Shown: in pieces, positions 22,501 to 35,600 of the stretch
Layout of the letters: each line of letters starts with the position of its first letter
How positions within the stretch are numbered: the first letter of the stretch is position 1
Origin: Watersipora subatra
Taxonomy: Eukaryota; Bryozoa; Gymnolaemata; Cheilostomatida; Watersiporidae
Direction of reading: 5' to 3'
NCBI RefSeq assembly: GCF_963576615.1
Contig: NC_088708.1
Coordinates: 2,232,001-2,296,000, forward strand
Length of the DNA stretch: 64,000 nt
Notes under the pieces: generated by a model
The model's input: only the letters and a program-made list of their open reading frames with translations
What the model was told of the DNA's origin: nothing
Databases searched by the model: none
Program-made: the position numbers and the translations under genes

Positions 22501-23100
22501 AGCCATGATCATCTCTCGATGTACGAGGTAGAGTTCGGCCAAATGAGATGGGATTGCTGTGTTCAATTGTGTGACAATATTTGTTAGCCTTCTATAGGAT
22601 AAAACGGACGTAGGAGAGATGAATGTGAATCTGTTTACCTGTCAATGGCGATGACGACCAGTGTGAGTAGACTGATACATATAGAGGCAGTCTGAAAATA
22701 TACTCCTGCCTTGCACACACCCAATGCTGAGTTAGTCGGGAAGGAGAGCCAATTGAAGTCAACTAGTAAGAGAGCGGTTTGCATGGGTATGACGGTGAAG
22801 GCAAGCACAAGGTCCGCTATACTCAGTGATATCACATAGGCATCTATTCTGCAAGCAATAGAATCACATGTTAGCATTTTAGTAAATTCTCCAGATATAG
22901 GCAGTCATTAGAGAATAGAGTGCGGGATAGAGCCAGTGAGCTGGGACACACCTCGTGCGTTTAGGCTTGCCGGTTGTAATCCAAGCTATGAGAAGAATGT
23001 TTGCTGCAAGTCCAATGAAAAATATCAAACCTAGGATGCTGAGAAAGATGCTCTTCTCGCTTGATGTTGGTGGAATAGGAGCAAAGTTAACTGGCGCCAT
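19538..23100 (-). CDS. class A (rhodopsin-like) G protein-coupled receptor, probably peptide receptor, complete, seven exons
   Basis: Exons 23100-22952, 22848-22639, 22399-22192, 21760-21552, 20276-20160, 19989-19822 and 19598-19538 join in phase to 373 residues. TM1 is about 17-43 (LSILGLIFFIGLAANILLIA). TM2 has the conserved Asp62 in SLSIADLVLAF. TM3 follows GVCKAG and ends in DRYLAICHP (119-127). TM4 holds VVIWMIGLLVAI. Extracellular loop 2 has two cysteines (GHCQ, SAC), one of which can pair with the TM3 Cys. TM5 is FFILMYIIPQSIFGFCY. TM6 has IIFGLLWLPYW, formed across the exon 5/6 junction. TM7 ends SSPITYLIMDRDF, where the usual NPxxY is SPITY. The loop-3 motif LWIRKPVSD and basic KIKKTARR recall invertebrate peptide receptors; the ligand is unknown. 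The N-terminus before TM1 is only about 16 residues, without an N-glycosylation site. TTTTTGCAG just before the ATG suggests a 5' UTR intron. Confidence 0.9.
20308..20361. repeat. two adjacent near-perfect palindromes in GPCR intron 4
   Basis: GTAGCAACGTGT pairs with ACACGTTGCTAC around an 8-bp spacer (20308-20339). Overlapping it, CTACAATACAC pairs with GTGTATTGTAG around a 4-bp spacer (20336-20361). Together they end about 30 bp upstream of GPCR exon 5 in transcript direction. Confidence 0.85.
20776..21163 (+). repeat. tRNA-related SINE-like repeat, copy A
   Basis: The head is ACTAGCTTTGCTACCCGGCG, then TTGCCCAGGTATTAAAAATC. A tRNA-like segment at about 21014-21085 has an A-box-like TGGCTCAATTGG and a B-box-like GAGATCAAATCC. 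The tail is CGACAAACTTTGAGAAAT followed by AT-rich DNA. A second copy follows directly. It lies in GPCR intron 4, opposite to the gene. The tRNA-like part is not at the 5' end as in a classical SINE, so this may be a composite element. It is not a functional tRNA gene. Confidence 0.7.
21164..21530 (+). repeat. tRNA-related SINE-like repeat, copy B (tandem with copy A)
   Basis: Same head (ACTAGCTGTGCTACCCGGTG), tRNA-like segment (CTCGTGTGGCTGAATTGG ... GGAGATCAAATC) and tail (CAAACTTTGAGAAATAGATA) as copy A. The tail ends about 15-20 bp from the splice donor of GPCR exon 4 (GTATGT on the minus strand at 21551-21546). Confidence 0.75.
22092..22200. repeat. four tandem copies of a 29-bp unit containing the GPCR exon 3 splice donor
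   Basis: The unit TCAGTGAACTTACGCTTTGG plus AAAGAGTTC occurs four times. On the minus strand each unit carries AGCGTAAGTTCACTGA, which is the exon 3 end and donor; one copy has a changed donor (TATTTT). The first copy in transcript order is the real exon boundary at 22192. Confidence 0.9.
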
Positions 23101-24504
23101 TTCTGCAAAAAGAACTCTTCATGAACGTTTGTTACATCCAAAATTTATACCTACAATGTACAATTACAAATGTAATGTACATTGTCCGTACATGTAATGT
23201 AGACTTCTTGACAACAATTTCATTCATCCCCAACCAGTGCATGCCTTAAAAGTTAGTTCAACAAGTAATGCTGGTAGATATTCTTTCCCAATATGTAGAG
23301 CTTTCCCTTTAGTTTCTTTATTTCACATGTAAATTATAAGTCGGCATCAGACGGTTAAAGGCTAGTTTGTTTAGCTAAGGTAAACAGGGCAGCCGAAAGA
23401 ATAATTGGTTATTTTAACCTACCAAACGCCTTTGCCAGCCATTTCCTCATTTCTATTGGTATAAGACAGCCATCGTCTGCTATGCTCTCTGTGCTATTCA
23501 CTGACATTGATCCAGTCTTCTCTAAGTTTTTGTTCACCTCACCGAATGCTTATGATCTGCTAACTGCTAAAGCAGCATTCATGGGAGGTCCTTAATAGCG
23601 GACACATGCAAATGAAATACCTCTTACCTAGAAACGCTGTTGACAATTCCTAGATAAATTATTTCTTATCTTTAATGACGTAAACAAATTTCTTTTTCCG
23701 TTCCTACAGTACTACGAAGGCTTTAGAAAATCAATGGCTTAGCGCTTCAGTGGTGATGCCAGTGATCACACTTATCCAGGCTTTTCATTCCAAAGCTTTT
23801 TCTTATGAGATAAAAATACTCCAAAAGTACTAGGTTAAAATTATTACCCAACTAGCCGTTGATCAACCAAAAGATTTTTGCTAAAAGTATTTTTGTTAAG
23901 ACTTGGTTCAGCACAGTTGCTAGTGATCAAATTGGTAGATATTGATTAAAAAACCAGGTAAACAGCAAACTGATAAACCTATGATGCACAACATACTATC
24001 TAATGCTTACATATAGAGTACCTTTATTTTTCAATAGGCATAAAAGGGACTGATAATAGAGAATCCATAGATAAAACAGATAGAGAGTCACTAGGTAAAC
24101 AAATTGATTGAAATAGAACAGGTCAATCAGTGATGCCACAGATTTGAATGTGTAACAGTAGGCAGTTGTGCGGGTATCATCATGTACAGTGTAACAGTAA
24201 GCAGTTGTGCGGGTATCATCATGTACAGTGTAACAGTAGGCAGTTGTGCGGGTATCATCATGTACAGGGTTTCTTATTAGCAGCTCTCATTACATGTATT
24301 TGATTCTCCATGAGATGCTCAATGCGGGAATAAGGCAGCTTACTGCGTGTATCAAAATATTATATACAAGACATTTCATGTTTCGATAGAATCTTTATGT
24401 TATAAATAAATATAAGATAAAAATATTAATACACAGAGAGTAAAGCATAAAGTGATATAATTATGTTTAAGGTGATAAAAGCATGTGTGAGAAAATAATA
24501 AGCA
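23101..24504. other. intergenic between EXOC6 3' end and GPCR 5' end, with a 39-bp repeat
   Basis: Both flanking genes are on the minus strand, so this holds the GPCR promoter and the EXOC6 3' UTR. At about 24155-24268 a 39-bp unit (GTAACAGTAGGCAGTTGTGC, then GGGTATCATCATGTACA) occurs about 2.7 times. No other feature was recognised. Confidence 0.6.
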
Positions 24505-27500
24505 TCATGGCTGGAGGGCTCTAATTCGCTTTATCACCATATCTAGCAGCTGTTGTTTGTCTTTCTCTGGCTTTTTCAAACGAGAAAATGAGTCCAAAAA
24601 ATTGTTTGCTTTTCGATTGCTTGCCCTCATTCTACAAAACACGAGCATTGCATTAACACCACATTAACACCAGGGCCTCCCATGGTTCTTACCTGACCCA
24701 AAAAAATATTTCAATATATGACAGCGATAATTTCAAAATCGATATACAGAGATATTGTGATACAACAATACAGTTGGTAACATACATGTACTACTTTATT
24801 AGAATACTACTGTATGTTGAATAAACATTCAGTATAGTACTATTAAATTTGAATAAACATTCAGTATAGTACTATTATGTTAAATAAACATTCAGTATAG
24901 TACTATTATGTTGAATAAACATTCAGTATAGTACTATTATGTTGAATAAACATTCAGTATAGTACTATTATGTTGAATAAACATTCAGTATAGTACTATT
25001 ATGTTGAATAAACATTCAGTATAGTACTATGAGATAGCAAGCTGACACCTACTTCTCAAGGATGGCAAGAAGAGTCTGTGGTTGCACTCTTGCATACTTG
25101 TTTCTCTCAGCACCATAGTCAGCAATATAAGAGTTCCAGTCAGCATAGATTACAAGGTCGAGCAGCTGCCTTAGTTCGGCAAAAGCCATGAGCAGTGTAC
25201 CGTCATTCATACCGGGCACTGGCTCAGAACTCGCAAACACTATAAGATGGGAAGAATTAGGTCTATTCTAGCAATTTGAATAGAACTTATAGAAATAGAA
25301 GAGTAGTCTCCATCTCCATATATATTAGGTTGAAATTATTTATATTTCTACTTACTAGAAATTCCCCTGTCATACAGCCCACGACCAAAGTAATATTGGA
25401 AAAAAGAAAGGGTACTGATGGTTGAGAAATGCAATATTAGCAGTCAAATGGCACTGCAGTGCAATAGGATAACTGCAATGGTAGCTGTAATGTACTGGGT
25501 GTGGGTGTTATTATGTACAACAAACAGCAATAATGAAAGGAAAATATTATATGTTTATATCTCTACCCCTGCAATAGGAGAAATGCAATATTAAAAGTAA
25601 AATGCACTGATATTATTAGAACCAATATTATTAATATAGTAATACAGTAATAATAGAAAACCAATGCACAATTTTGTTTACATTTCAAAACGTCATGGCT
25701 AACAATATCAAGGAGTTGTGATACTTATATAGATTTTTAGAAAATCTATTTAACAAAACTATTTAGAAAAAATAATAACAGTAACATACTGCCCATCATC
25801 GATGTTGTTAGTGTGACTATAACACTTCAATAGTCATCTAAACTTATAATCAAATATTGTAATAATCTCATAAGAATCGTTACAAAAAAATATCATCGTC
25901 ATCTCCTTTACTTTCGCTGTTTTGGACATCAGTTAGAATACCAAAGTACTCAAAAGTGTCCAAAATGTCAATTACTTTGAAATCGGCAAAAAAGAAACGA
26001 TTATATTTCAGAACTTCTACGTTAATTACAGAGAGCTTCGGCAATTCGACAATGCTACAGACTGGTGAAGTGTGCACGTTATTTTTTCGTGAGATGCGCA
26101 CGACTTAATGGTTCTATTCTCTGTCGCTCAGCGTTTCGTTTGCCGGTCTTAATTTTGATAAAGGCTTGGCAAGTTTTAATAACGATTTTCGGCCAAATTA
26201 ATCTCTTTATTTATGTATAATCCGATCAGATGGGTAAGGTTTAGGAATATGTCGACAATTTTCAAAGATTTGGTAACATATTTAAATATGTTTTTATGTG
26301 TTTTGTATCGTTATTATACTCAAACGACTCTACACAAAAATGGTTAAATTTGTTGATGAGATTTCAGTACAAGGGTTTGCGACGTTGTTGATGAATAATT
26401 TTCGTGAGTTGTGTGTACATGCATTTATCATAAAACTCTTAAACATTCGCTCTGCTTGTTTGGTCGTGGGATAATATTGCTACTTATCAGAGAAAATGAA
26501 GAATTAAAACTAAAAAAAATTAAAAACCTAAATCATGGTATGATGTGCGTTTGATAACAAGTATTTCAATCTATAGGCCTACAACATAGCCTGAAGCTTT
26601 GCTTCTATTATACAAAGGGAATAATACAATAAAATTAGATTTTAGAAAATCATTGTGGGACTCTACCCAAACTATCCAAATTAACTGTGAGCAAATGATT
26701 CGATTAGAGATGTCTACTAGCGGAATCACATTGTTCGATCACCTGAAAGTGCTTGAGTAAGTTTTAGTTCACCAATTTAATTCCGCAACTTGTTTTTTAT
26801 AAACTAGAAAGAGGTAAACTGATGAAAGAGTGAACAAGTAGGAGTGTAGATCGGTCTAATCCTATGAACTAGATGACTCCATCACAAATCATGAAGTAGA
26901 AGACCTACTCAAATTAAAGGAACTGTAGGTTATGGATGTCATCACATACATCATTTTTTCAATGTGAAAGACCAGAGTAACAGATAGCATGCAATATTAA
27001 TCGATGTTTAGAGCATAAAAGTCTTAAGAAAAGAAGACCAATGCGCAAAACTCACTTTCACACTGCACCAAGTCAAGGTTGACCTGTTGAAGGGATGATA
27101 GAGACAGCTGTGTCACCTCCTCATCCATTAGAAGCAGTTTGAGGCTGTCAGCTATGTGCTTGCATACCGACATGCATGCCGTTTGCGCAAGCTTAAACTG
27201 TGAAAATAAAGGCCATGCGATCTAAATGTGAAGATCTCCATATATACTACACGAGATATCATTGCTTCATACTCAGTGCGAGACAACTAGATGCACGGGC
27301 CAGCCGCTTCTCTTACCAGCTATATGCTATATCCGCTTCTCTTACCAGCTATATGCTATATCCGCTTCTCTTACCAGCTATATGCTATATCTGCTTCTCT
27401 TACCAGCTATAGAGTAATAACCTACCTCCCTGTTGTAGTAAACAGACTCAAATAGAGTGATAACCTACCTCCCTGTAGTAAACAAACTCAAATAGAGTAA

Positions 27501-30500
27501 CCTACCTCCCTGTAGTAAACAGACTCAAATAGAGTAATAACCTACCTCCCTGTAGTAAACAGACTCAAATAGAGTAACCTACTTCCCTGTTTACTTACTG
27601 GAAGATGTGAGAAGCTAATAAAAGTTGATCTTAGAAATGCAATCAGGTCGATAACATAATCACTCGCTGTGCCTGCAGAGTCGGAGCAGTTCCACTCATA
27701 CTCGGCTATAATATACGGTAGATATCAACAGATTTCTGAATTAAACAACAGATTAAATAAACAGCAACAAAAGTGGTTTACCAACAACACAATAATGCAT
27801 ACATTATAGAACCAATATAGGTATGATGCCAATTTGGATGTAAGACAACCATCTATTTGTCTGTTATTATAGAACCAATATAGGTATGATACCAATCCGG
27901 ATGTAAGACAACCATCTATTTGTCTGTTATTTAATTGGTGACTAAACTCGCCTCCTGCTCAAACCAACCTACCTAACTCGAAGAATGAATCTACTTTCTC
28001 ATTGATCTGATTATAAATTCGCTCCTCAGCATCATTTCTTGCGTCCTTGAACATGGCGGTTCCTCTGAGACGGGACGAGTGCACACTGTCCTTCTCAGCA
28101 CTACATAGAGTACTTTTCAAACTAAACAGATATCTTTGCTAACAGATAAGGAACGCAGAAACAGCAAGCAGAGTTGTTAGTAGCGCAGACCATACTAATT
28201 GGTACTTGAGCACCTGCTTACACATGCTTAAACATGCTTACACCTGCTTACATATGCTTACATCTGCTTAAACATGCTTACACATGCTTACACCTGCTTA
28301 CACATGCTTACACCTGCTTACACATACTTAAACAGGCTTACACATGCTTACACCTGCTTACACATGCTTACACCTGCTTACATATGCTTACACATGCTTA
28401 CACATGCTTAAACATGCTTACACCTGCTTACATATGCTTACATCTGCTTAAACATGCTTACACATGCTTACACCTGCTTACACATGCTTACACCTGCTTA
28501 CACCTGCTTACACCTGCTTACACCTACTTACACATGCTTACACCTGCTTACACATGCTCACACATGCTTAAACATGCTTACATCTGCTTACACCTGCTTA
28601 AACATGCTTACATATGCTTACACCTGCTTACACCTGCTTAAACATGCTTACACCGGCCTACACCTGCCTACACATGCTTAAACATGCTTACACATGCTTA
28701 AACATGCTTACACATGCTTACACCTGCTTACACATGCTTAAACATGCTCACCCAGTTGTATTAGATATGAACTCTTCAAGGAAATCGCAAGACTTCTCCA
28801 GATAGTTCATATTGACAGCTATTTGGATGAGCTGGAGGAGACTAAGGCTCGGCTGTTTTAGAAGCAAGGAGACAGCGCCGCTCAGCGTTCTTGTCAGCAA
28901 GACATTTGTAGACTTTCTGATCATATCATCTATTTCAGTGTGACTCAAGTGAAGGCCTGACAAAATAACAGATGGGTTAAGACTCAACTTGTTTTGAAAA
29001 AAATTCTCATTATGATCTCATTTCTAAAGTTCATGTAGAGAGAACATTGGCTAAACGAATTAACCAGACCGCGTGTCACTAAAAGCAACTATAAAATGGG
29101 AAGACTGTTGATATAGTAGAAGAGAGAAGCTAAAGAGCTACTACTTGAATATCACTTTTTATCAAGAATCGGAAAAGAGAAAGCGAATCGTGCGATACCT
29201 TCACAAAACTTGAGACAAGAGTAGATATACTGACGACACTGGCCATACACCCTGGGTACCATCTGAGAAAAAGGAAACTGCTTGGGGAACTTAGCCTACA
29301 ATTATAGAGATCACCAAATCAGAGCATGTATGATAAGGGTGTTTTACTTTATTCCTACAAAGACATCGCATCACGAAAATCTTGTCTTGGAATCCTTCCA
29401 GTACTAAGTGCTAGAATACACACTACACGTACAGACATAACTAACTGCATAGCAACCAGTTCATGCCATCGTAATGCATTGTCCATGTACTCAAACCCAC
29501 TAACTTTCAACTTTAACTAAAACTCTACCTTTATCAGATATTTACTACCCTTAAACTCTTTTCCAACAGCAGTTTCAATATCCAGAAGTTTCAATAATTT
29601 CAACTACAAACCTATACAGCCAAGAAACTGGCAGCAAAGGCCCGCACCTACTTTTAAGGCTTATAGGCCTTTGCTTACGACACACTCAAATTCATAGCAA
29701 TAGATGACCACGACTACTGACCACCATGACCATATTATAGATGACCACGATATATAAAAATATAAATGTAAATACTTGCATACATGCAGTTTAATAAATA
29801 CCACAATATAAACACTCCTAGATAAAATGTAATATTTTTTACATAATTTGTAAGCTAATATTGTAGATATAGTGTAAACCACTATACCTACATGTACAAT
29901 CAGCTTATTTAATTTCAAGCAACTGCTACTGACTGCTACCAACTTCTAGTGACTACTACAGACTTCTACCAACTACTACCGATTGTTACCAAATACTACC
30001 AACTACTACTGACTACTACCGACTACTGCTGACTACTACTGACTACTACCAACAACTACTGACTACTACTGACTGCTACTAACTACAGTGGAATCTTGGT
30101 TCTCGACCACAATCTGTTCTAGAAGATTATTCGAAAACCGAATTGTTCGAGATCCAAAACAATTATTCCCATTAGAATATATGTAAATTTTAATCCGTTC
30201 CAAGTTGAGAAAACAATTTCAGTAAAGTATTTGTTTAAGATTTTACACCAAAAACTGTACTGTGTACTACATACTTTAAATAAAAATGGGTAGATATAGA
30301 TCGTGTTTATTTTTAATAAAAGATTTACTATTTATGATGATGAAAAAAGAAAACCAAAAGTAAAAATATCGTATGTTTTGCTCTTAAAACATCGAAAACA
30401 TTCTGGGTCAAGAAACAATACCAAAAATTGATAATGAAACAGCAAAAAATGCAACACATCAATTACATCAGAAACTGTGTGAAAATATAAACAGCAATGG

Positions 30501-32554
30501 CACGTCTACTTCATATCTTTGAAGGAGAAACCTCCAAAACAATTTAGGGTTACTCGACTGGAGGAGTTGTCTCCCTAGCAAATCTCTTCGGTAGAGGTAC
30601 GTCGTCCCAGACGGTTCCTACGACGTCCCAGACGGTTCCTACGACGTCCCAGACGGTTCTTTCCTTTTTGTTAAGAGTTTATGAAGCGTAACTTGCTTCT
30701 CCCTCAGTTAACTAGTGTTTCCATGCTGTTTCCGGAGCTGTTCTGAATGTTTAATTCTAATGCGCACGCTCCGGTCTGGTCGAGAACCGAATTTATGTTC
30801 GAGATCAAAAACGAACAAATCTTAATTTTTTGGTCAAAACCGAATTGGTCGAGAACCGAAGCGTTCGAGAACCGAAGCGTTCGAGAACCGAGGTTCCACT
30901 GTACTACTGACTACTACCTACTGCTACAAACTACTACCGACTACTACCAACTGCTAACAACTACTACCCACTACTACCAACTACTGCCTACTGACTACTA
31001 CCGACTGTTACCGACTACTACCGACTGCTACGAACTACTACCAACTGCTACCGCCTGCTACCAACTACTACCGACCATTATTGGACTGACTTTTTTGCAA
31101 ACTGATTCGAGGAGCAAAACCATGCGATGCTGTTCTTAAAACTTGGCTATATGTGGCCATTGAAAACTGGCTGTTATCTTAAAGATTACTTGTATCTCAA
31201 AGAAACTTGCTCAAAATGCTGCTTGTATCTCAAATTTCTCGTATGTTGAGACATTCGTATGTCGAGGTTATGACTGTTTCGTACTATTGCGAGAATTGAA
31301 ACAAGATAATAATTTAATGAAGACAAAAAATCTGATCCTCGACGGAACTCAAACCACAATTCCCAGGTTAAGGCAATTTTTTATTAATTAAAGCACAATG
31401 GCACATTTGGTTAGGTTTATAGCTAGTTAGAGCGTGGAGGATGGTTGCAGAGCAGATGTTGGACAGACGTGAAGGTCCGGACACACAAACACATTCATAT
31501 ATATTAAATTAGATGAATACCCAGCATTGCCCCAATAATAAAAAATTTTTGCATTAAAAATTTATTTTTATTTAAAATATCCCCCATTTTTCATCATAAC
31601 TTTTAAAATTCATATCATGAGAAAAGTGTTTTGTGCAGTTCAAATAAATTAGGAGAAAAACTAAAACAAATGTAAAGGTGTCTAAATGTGAAATAATTAG
31701 CAATGGCTAACTAGTCTGTTTTGTTACAATGGTTACAATGAAATGAGCCTCGATGCTGATATAATTAAAACGAACTGATAAAACAAAATAAAAGTCACGA
31801 ATGTTGAATTAATTATAACAATGAGTATGTGGAAGTGTGTGTATAAAAAATGTTATTGTTGCTACAGAAGCTATTCGTCAAAATTTGGAATAAGACGATA
31901 CTGGTACTCCACGATATTGATACAAACGTAAAATTGCGATATCGAAATTAAATACATCAGTGAAGCGCATGAGGGTACTTTGACTGGCTGACCCAAAAGA
32001 GAATGTACAGGCAATTCCTAGTCGAGAATGTTCATGTGAATATGTTTTAGATTTACGACTTTTAGCGATTGCCATTTGCGATAACTGGAAAGTGAAGATT
32101 GAAATTGTGCTGTTACAGTTGCGCTGTAATGAAACATTTATAATTGAAATAGCACATTTGAAAATTAAAAATGAAAAAAATGAATAATGCGTTTTGAAAT
32201 GGCTTTTAAGAAAAATTTTCAAAAAACAAATGCAAAAGGTAATATTAATTCATATTAAAATGTACATATATAACTTTAATCGCTATAAGTATACTATAGA
32301 TAAGCCAAGTAAGATAAGAACAGCTTAGCCTTGTGGTTAGATGCGGGTGTTGGCATACTTGTAATCACAATTGTCGCGAGTTCAATTTTAGTACATTTGA
32401 GATTTTTCATTGCAAGAGTTTAATCTCTACAGCCGGACATATTGAGGACAGCAAACAAAAGACAAACTTTGAGATATATAGATTATAGGCTTGTTTCAAA
32501 TCTCACGCAGCTGTATTCTACAAACGAGTTAACATTTAAATCTAATATATATAT

Positions 32555-32631
<77 letters not shown>

Positions 32632-35600
32632 GCTGACAGTTGAAGATCAAATGCTATCATATACTAGTCTTCAAGGTTTCTAAACTACCTAGCGCTGCCA
32701 GTAAGTGCCTTTCCACTTACTGGCAGCAGCGCCCATCTTCCTTCAAAACCTGGCTGCACAAAAGGTTTGCAGTAAGATAAGATTAGTGACAAAAGAGCTC
32801 TACCATACATTATGAACTAGGCTTATTGGATATGATGCGAATGTCATCAATTCAAGAGATCGCAACTACCAATTTCCACAAAATTTATCATATCCATATT
32901 CAAGCGGAAAGAATAAGAATTGAAGGAAGCCAAACCTAGAATTGGCAGTCACAAAAATCTCTTTGCCACAGAAGGAGAAACAAAAATGTTGTCTACAAAG
33001 GAGTTTTAGCATGAAGGAATATTTTTTGGTCTTCTGACTAGCTTAGTAGGTTACGATCTTCTGACTAGTTTGGTAGGTTACTTCTGACTAGTTTGGTAGG
33101 TTACTTCTGACTAGATTGGTAGGTTACGGTCTTCTGACTAGTTTGGTAGGTTACGATCTTCTGACTAGTTTGGTAGGTTACGATCTTCTGACTAGTTTGG
33201 TAGGTTACTTCTGACTAGTTTGGTAGGTTACTTCTGACTAGTTTGGTAGGTTACGATCTTCTGACTAGTTTGGTAGGTTACGATCTTCTGACTAGTTTGG
33301 TAGGTTACTTCTGACTAATTTGGTAGGTTACTTCTGACTAGTTTGGTAGGTTACGATCTTCTGACTAGTTTGGTAGGTTACTTCTGACTAATTTGGTAGG
33401 TTACTTCTGACTAGTTTGGTAGGTTACAATCGGTAGTCTTCTGACTAGTTTGGTAGGTTACGATCGAAAAATAAGTATGTAGTATTGATTTGAAATATGG
33501 CAACTTCTCATTTAAAAAACAACATGCTAGACAACTACACCATTCCTTTCTGATTTTTTGAAACAACATGCTAGACAACTACACCATTCCTTTCTGATTT
33601 CTTGAAACATCAAAAATTTTGGCTAGGTAATATTTTATGAGTAATTATATCAAATGATTTGATATGATAATGATATGATTTGTGGTCTACTCTGAGTTAA
33701 GTTTTAATAAGAAGGTTCGTCTGTACGTACAGCACCCTCTCACTGGTATCAGTTATGGTTCTACAGCAATTATAGCAATGTAACAAATATAGCTATATAG
33801 CAACTGCGGATACACAGCCACTAGGGCTAGACAGACTTGCTAAAACATCTCTGATAATAGCCAAACAAATCAGAATGGATTCAAGTTTTCTAAGTGCCAA
33901 GAAAGCTGAAGAATCACTAAAAAACATGAATGATTTACCGGGACAATAATAAGATTATTTAGTTGTCAATCTGAAAAAGCAGAGTAATTGATGTTTTCGG
34001 GAATGTTGTTTTATATATAATATAATACGCATTGCTCAGCTGTCAAATGTAGGGGCAAGGAGCAACAACTGCTAAGTCTAAACCAACCTTTTCAAGTTTC
34101 TCGTCAATGTAAGGAAACTTGGAGATTACAAAATAGTATTCCTCCTCTTCTCGTACCAAAATAGCCGTGTAGTCATCAGCTTCAAATATTTCTCCAAAAA
34201 TCTGAACCCATTTTTGCATAAGAATCTCTGTGTACTGATCCCTTACCTCCTTTAGGAGATCGTAGAACTGCGTAACAGCAAACCCGTAGCCCTAGAACAC
34301 AAACCCATAGCCCTAGAACATAGGCGAGCATATGTGTGAAAGAGGAAAGTTTGGAGATGGAATGAACTAGCATTTTGTTTGGTCAGTAAGAGCGCTTCTA
34401 CAGAATGGTAAGAACAGTAAGAGCAGACAAATATAATTGCCTTCATGCAATGGCTGAAGAGAACAATGGTATTCTTGATGCTAAGGTTGAGTGATGAATC
34501 TGTACAATAGGCGGAGTAAGTCCTCAGTTGGTTAACAATCCTTTTGACAGCCCTCTCCCACAGCTCATCCATGTAGTTTCTAGTGACCAGACCTGAGGTT
34601 GTGTTCAGTATGTGTTCCTCACACACAAAGAACCTTCAAAAGAAGGTTGTGTCTAAATTACTCGACAGATGATGGTGGAAAGTGGTAGATACTCCATATA
34701 CCTTTGGCACACGTATAACAATGCAGAGACAAAGCCAGCACATTCGATGAAGTACATTGTAATGAGGTAAAAACAATCTATTAGGTGGCCATTAGATCCC
34801 AAGGTCAAAGAGCCTGATGTGAGCTGTCAAGTATGGATGTACAACACAGCGAATACCCGCTACACACAGACAAGAGAAAGTACAAACTAAAGTAAGTATT
34901 AAACTGATAGGTATTTGCAGACCAATACAGTTATGTATGACTAATACAGATATGTATGACTAGTACAGATATGCATGACTAGTACAGATAGCAAATGGCT
35001 AATGTAGATACATGTATGTATGACTAACCCGATGATGTTGTGAAAATAACTCTTGTATCCATCGAGACTCTCTCCCATATTGGCTGGTGGATCAAGTACA
35101 AGACCGCATTGCTGCCGCCTCTGCTTGCGGTAGTATGACTCAAACTGGTCCCTCGCTCCCTGCAAGTCATACGCTGACTCAAAGAAGATGCGTAAAAATC
35201 ATTAATAGAAATGGCTGTCTCTATGCGTATAAGATTAAACGCGAGGCCCCTGTACGTATACTACCCCTGTGTATATAATCATACAAATGAGCTCCTACAT
35301 ATGCTGTCCCTGTATATATAATTGTACACATGACCTCTGTACATTCATACTGCTCCTGTGCATATAACTCTACATGTGACCTCTGTACATATGCTGCCCT
35401 TGTGTATATAATGGTACACATAGCCCCTGTACATATACAGGTCCTGTGTATATAATTACACAAATGACCTCTGTACATATACAGCTCCTGTGTATTTAAT
35501 TATACAAATGGCCTCTGTACATATACAGCTCCTGTGTATATAATTACACAAATGACCTCTGTACATATACAGCTCCTGTGTATTTAATTATACAAATGAC

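Noticed and set aside
28234..28805. Repetitive Tyr/Thr/Cys/Leu frames resembling a repeat protein
   Set aside because: Translation of the 12-bp minisatellite in EXOC6 intron 12; no start context, splice sites or flanking coding sequence.
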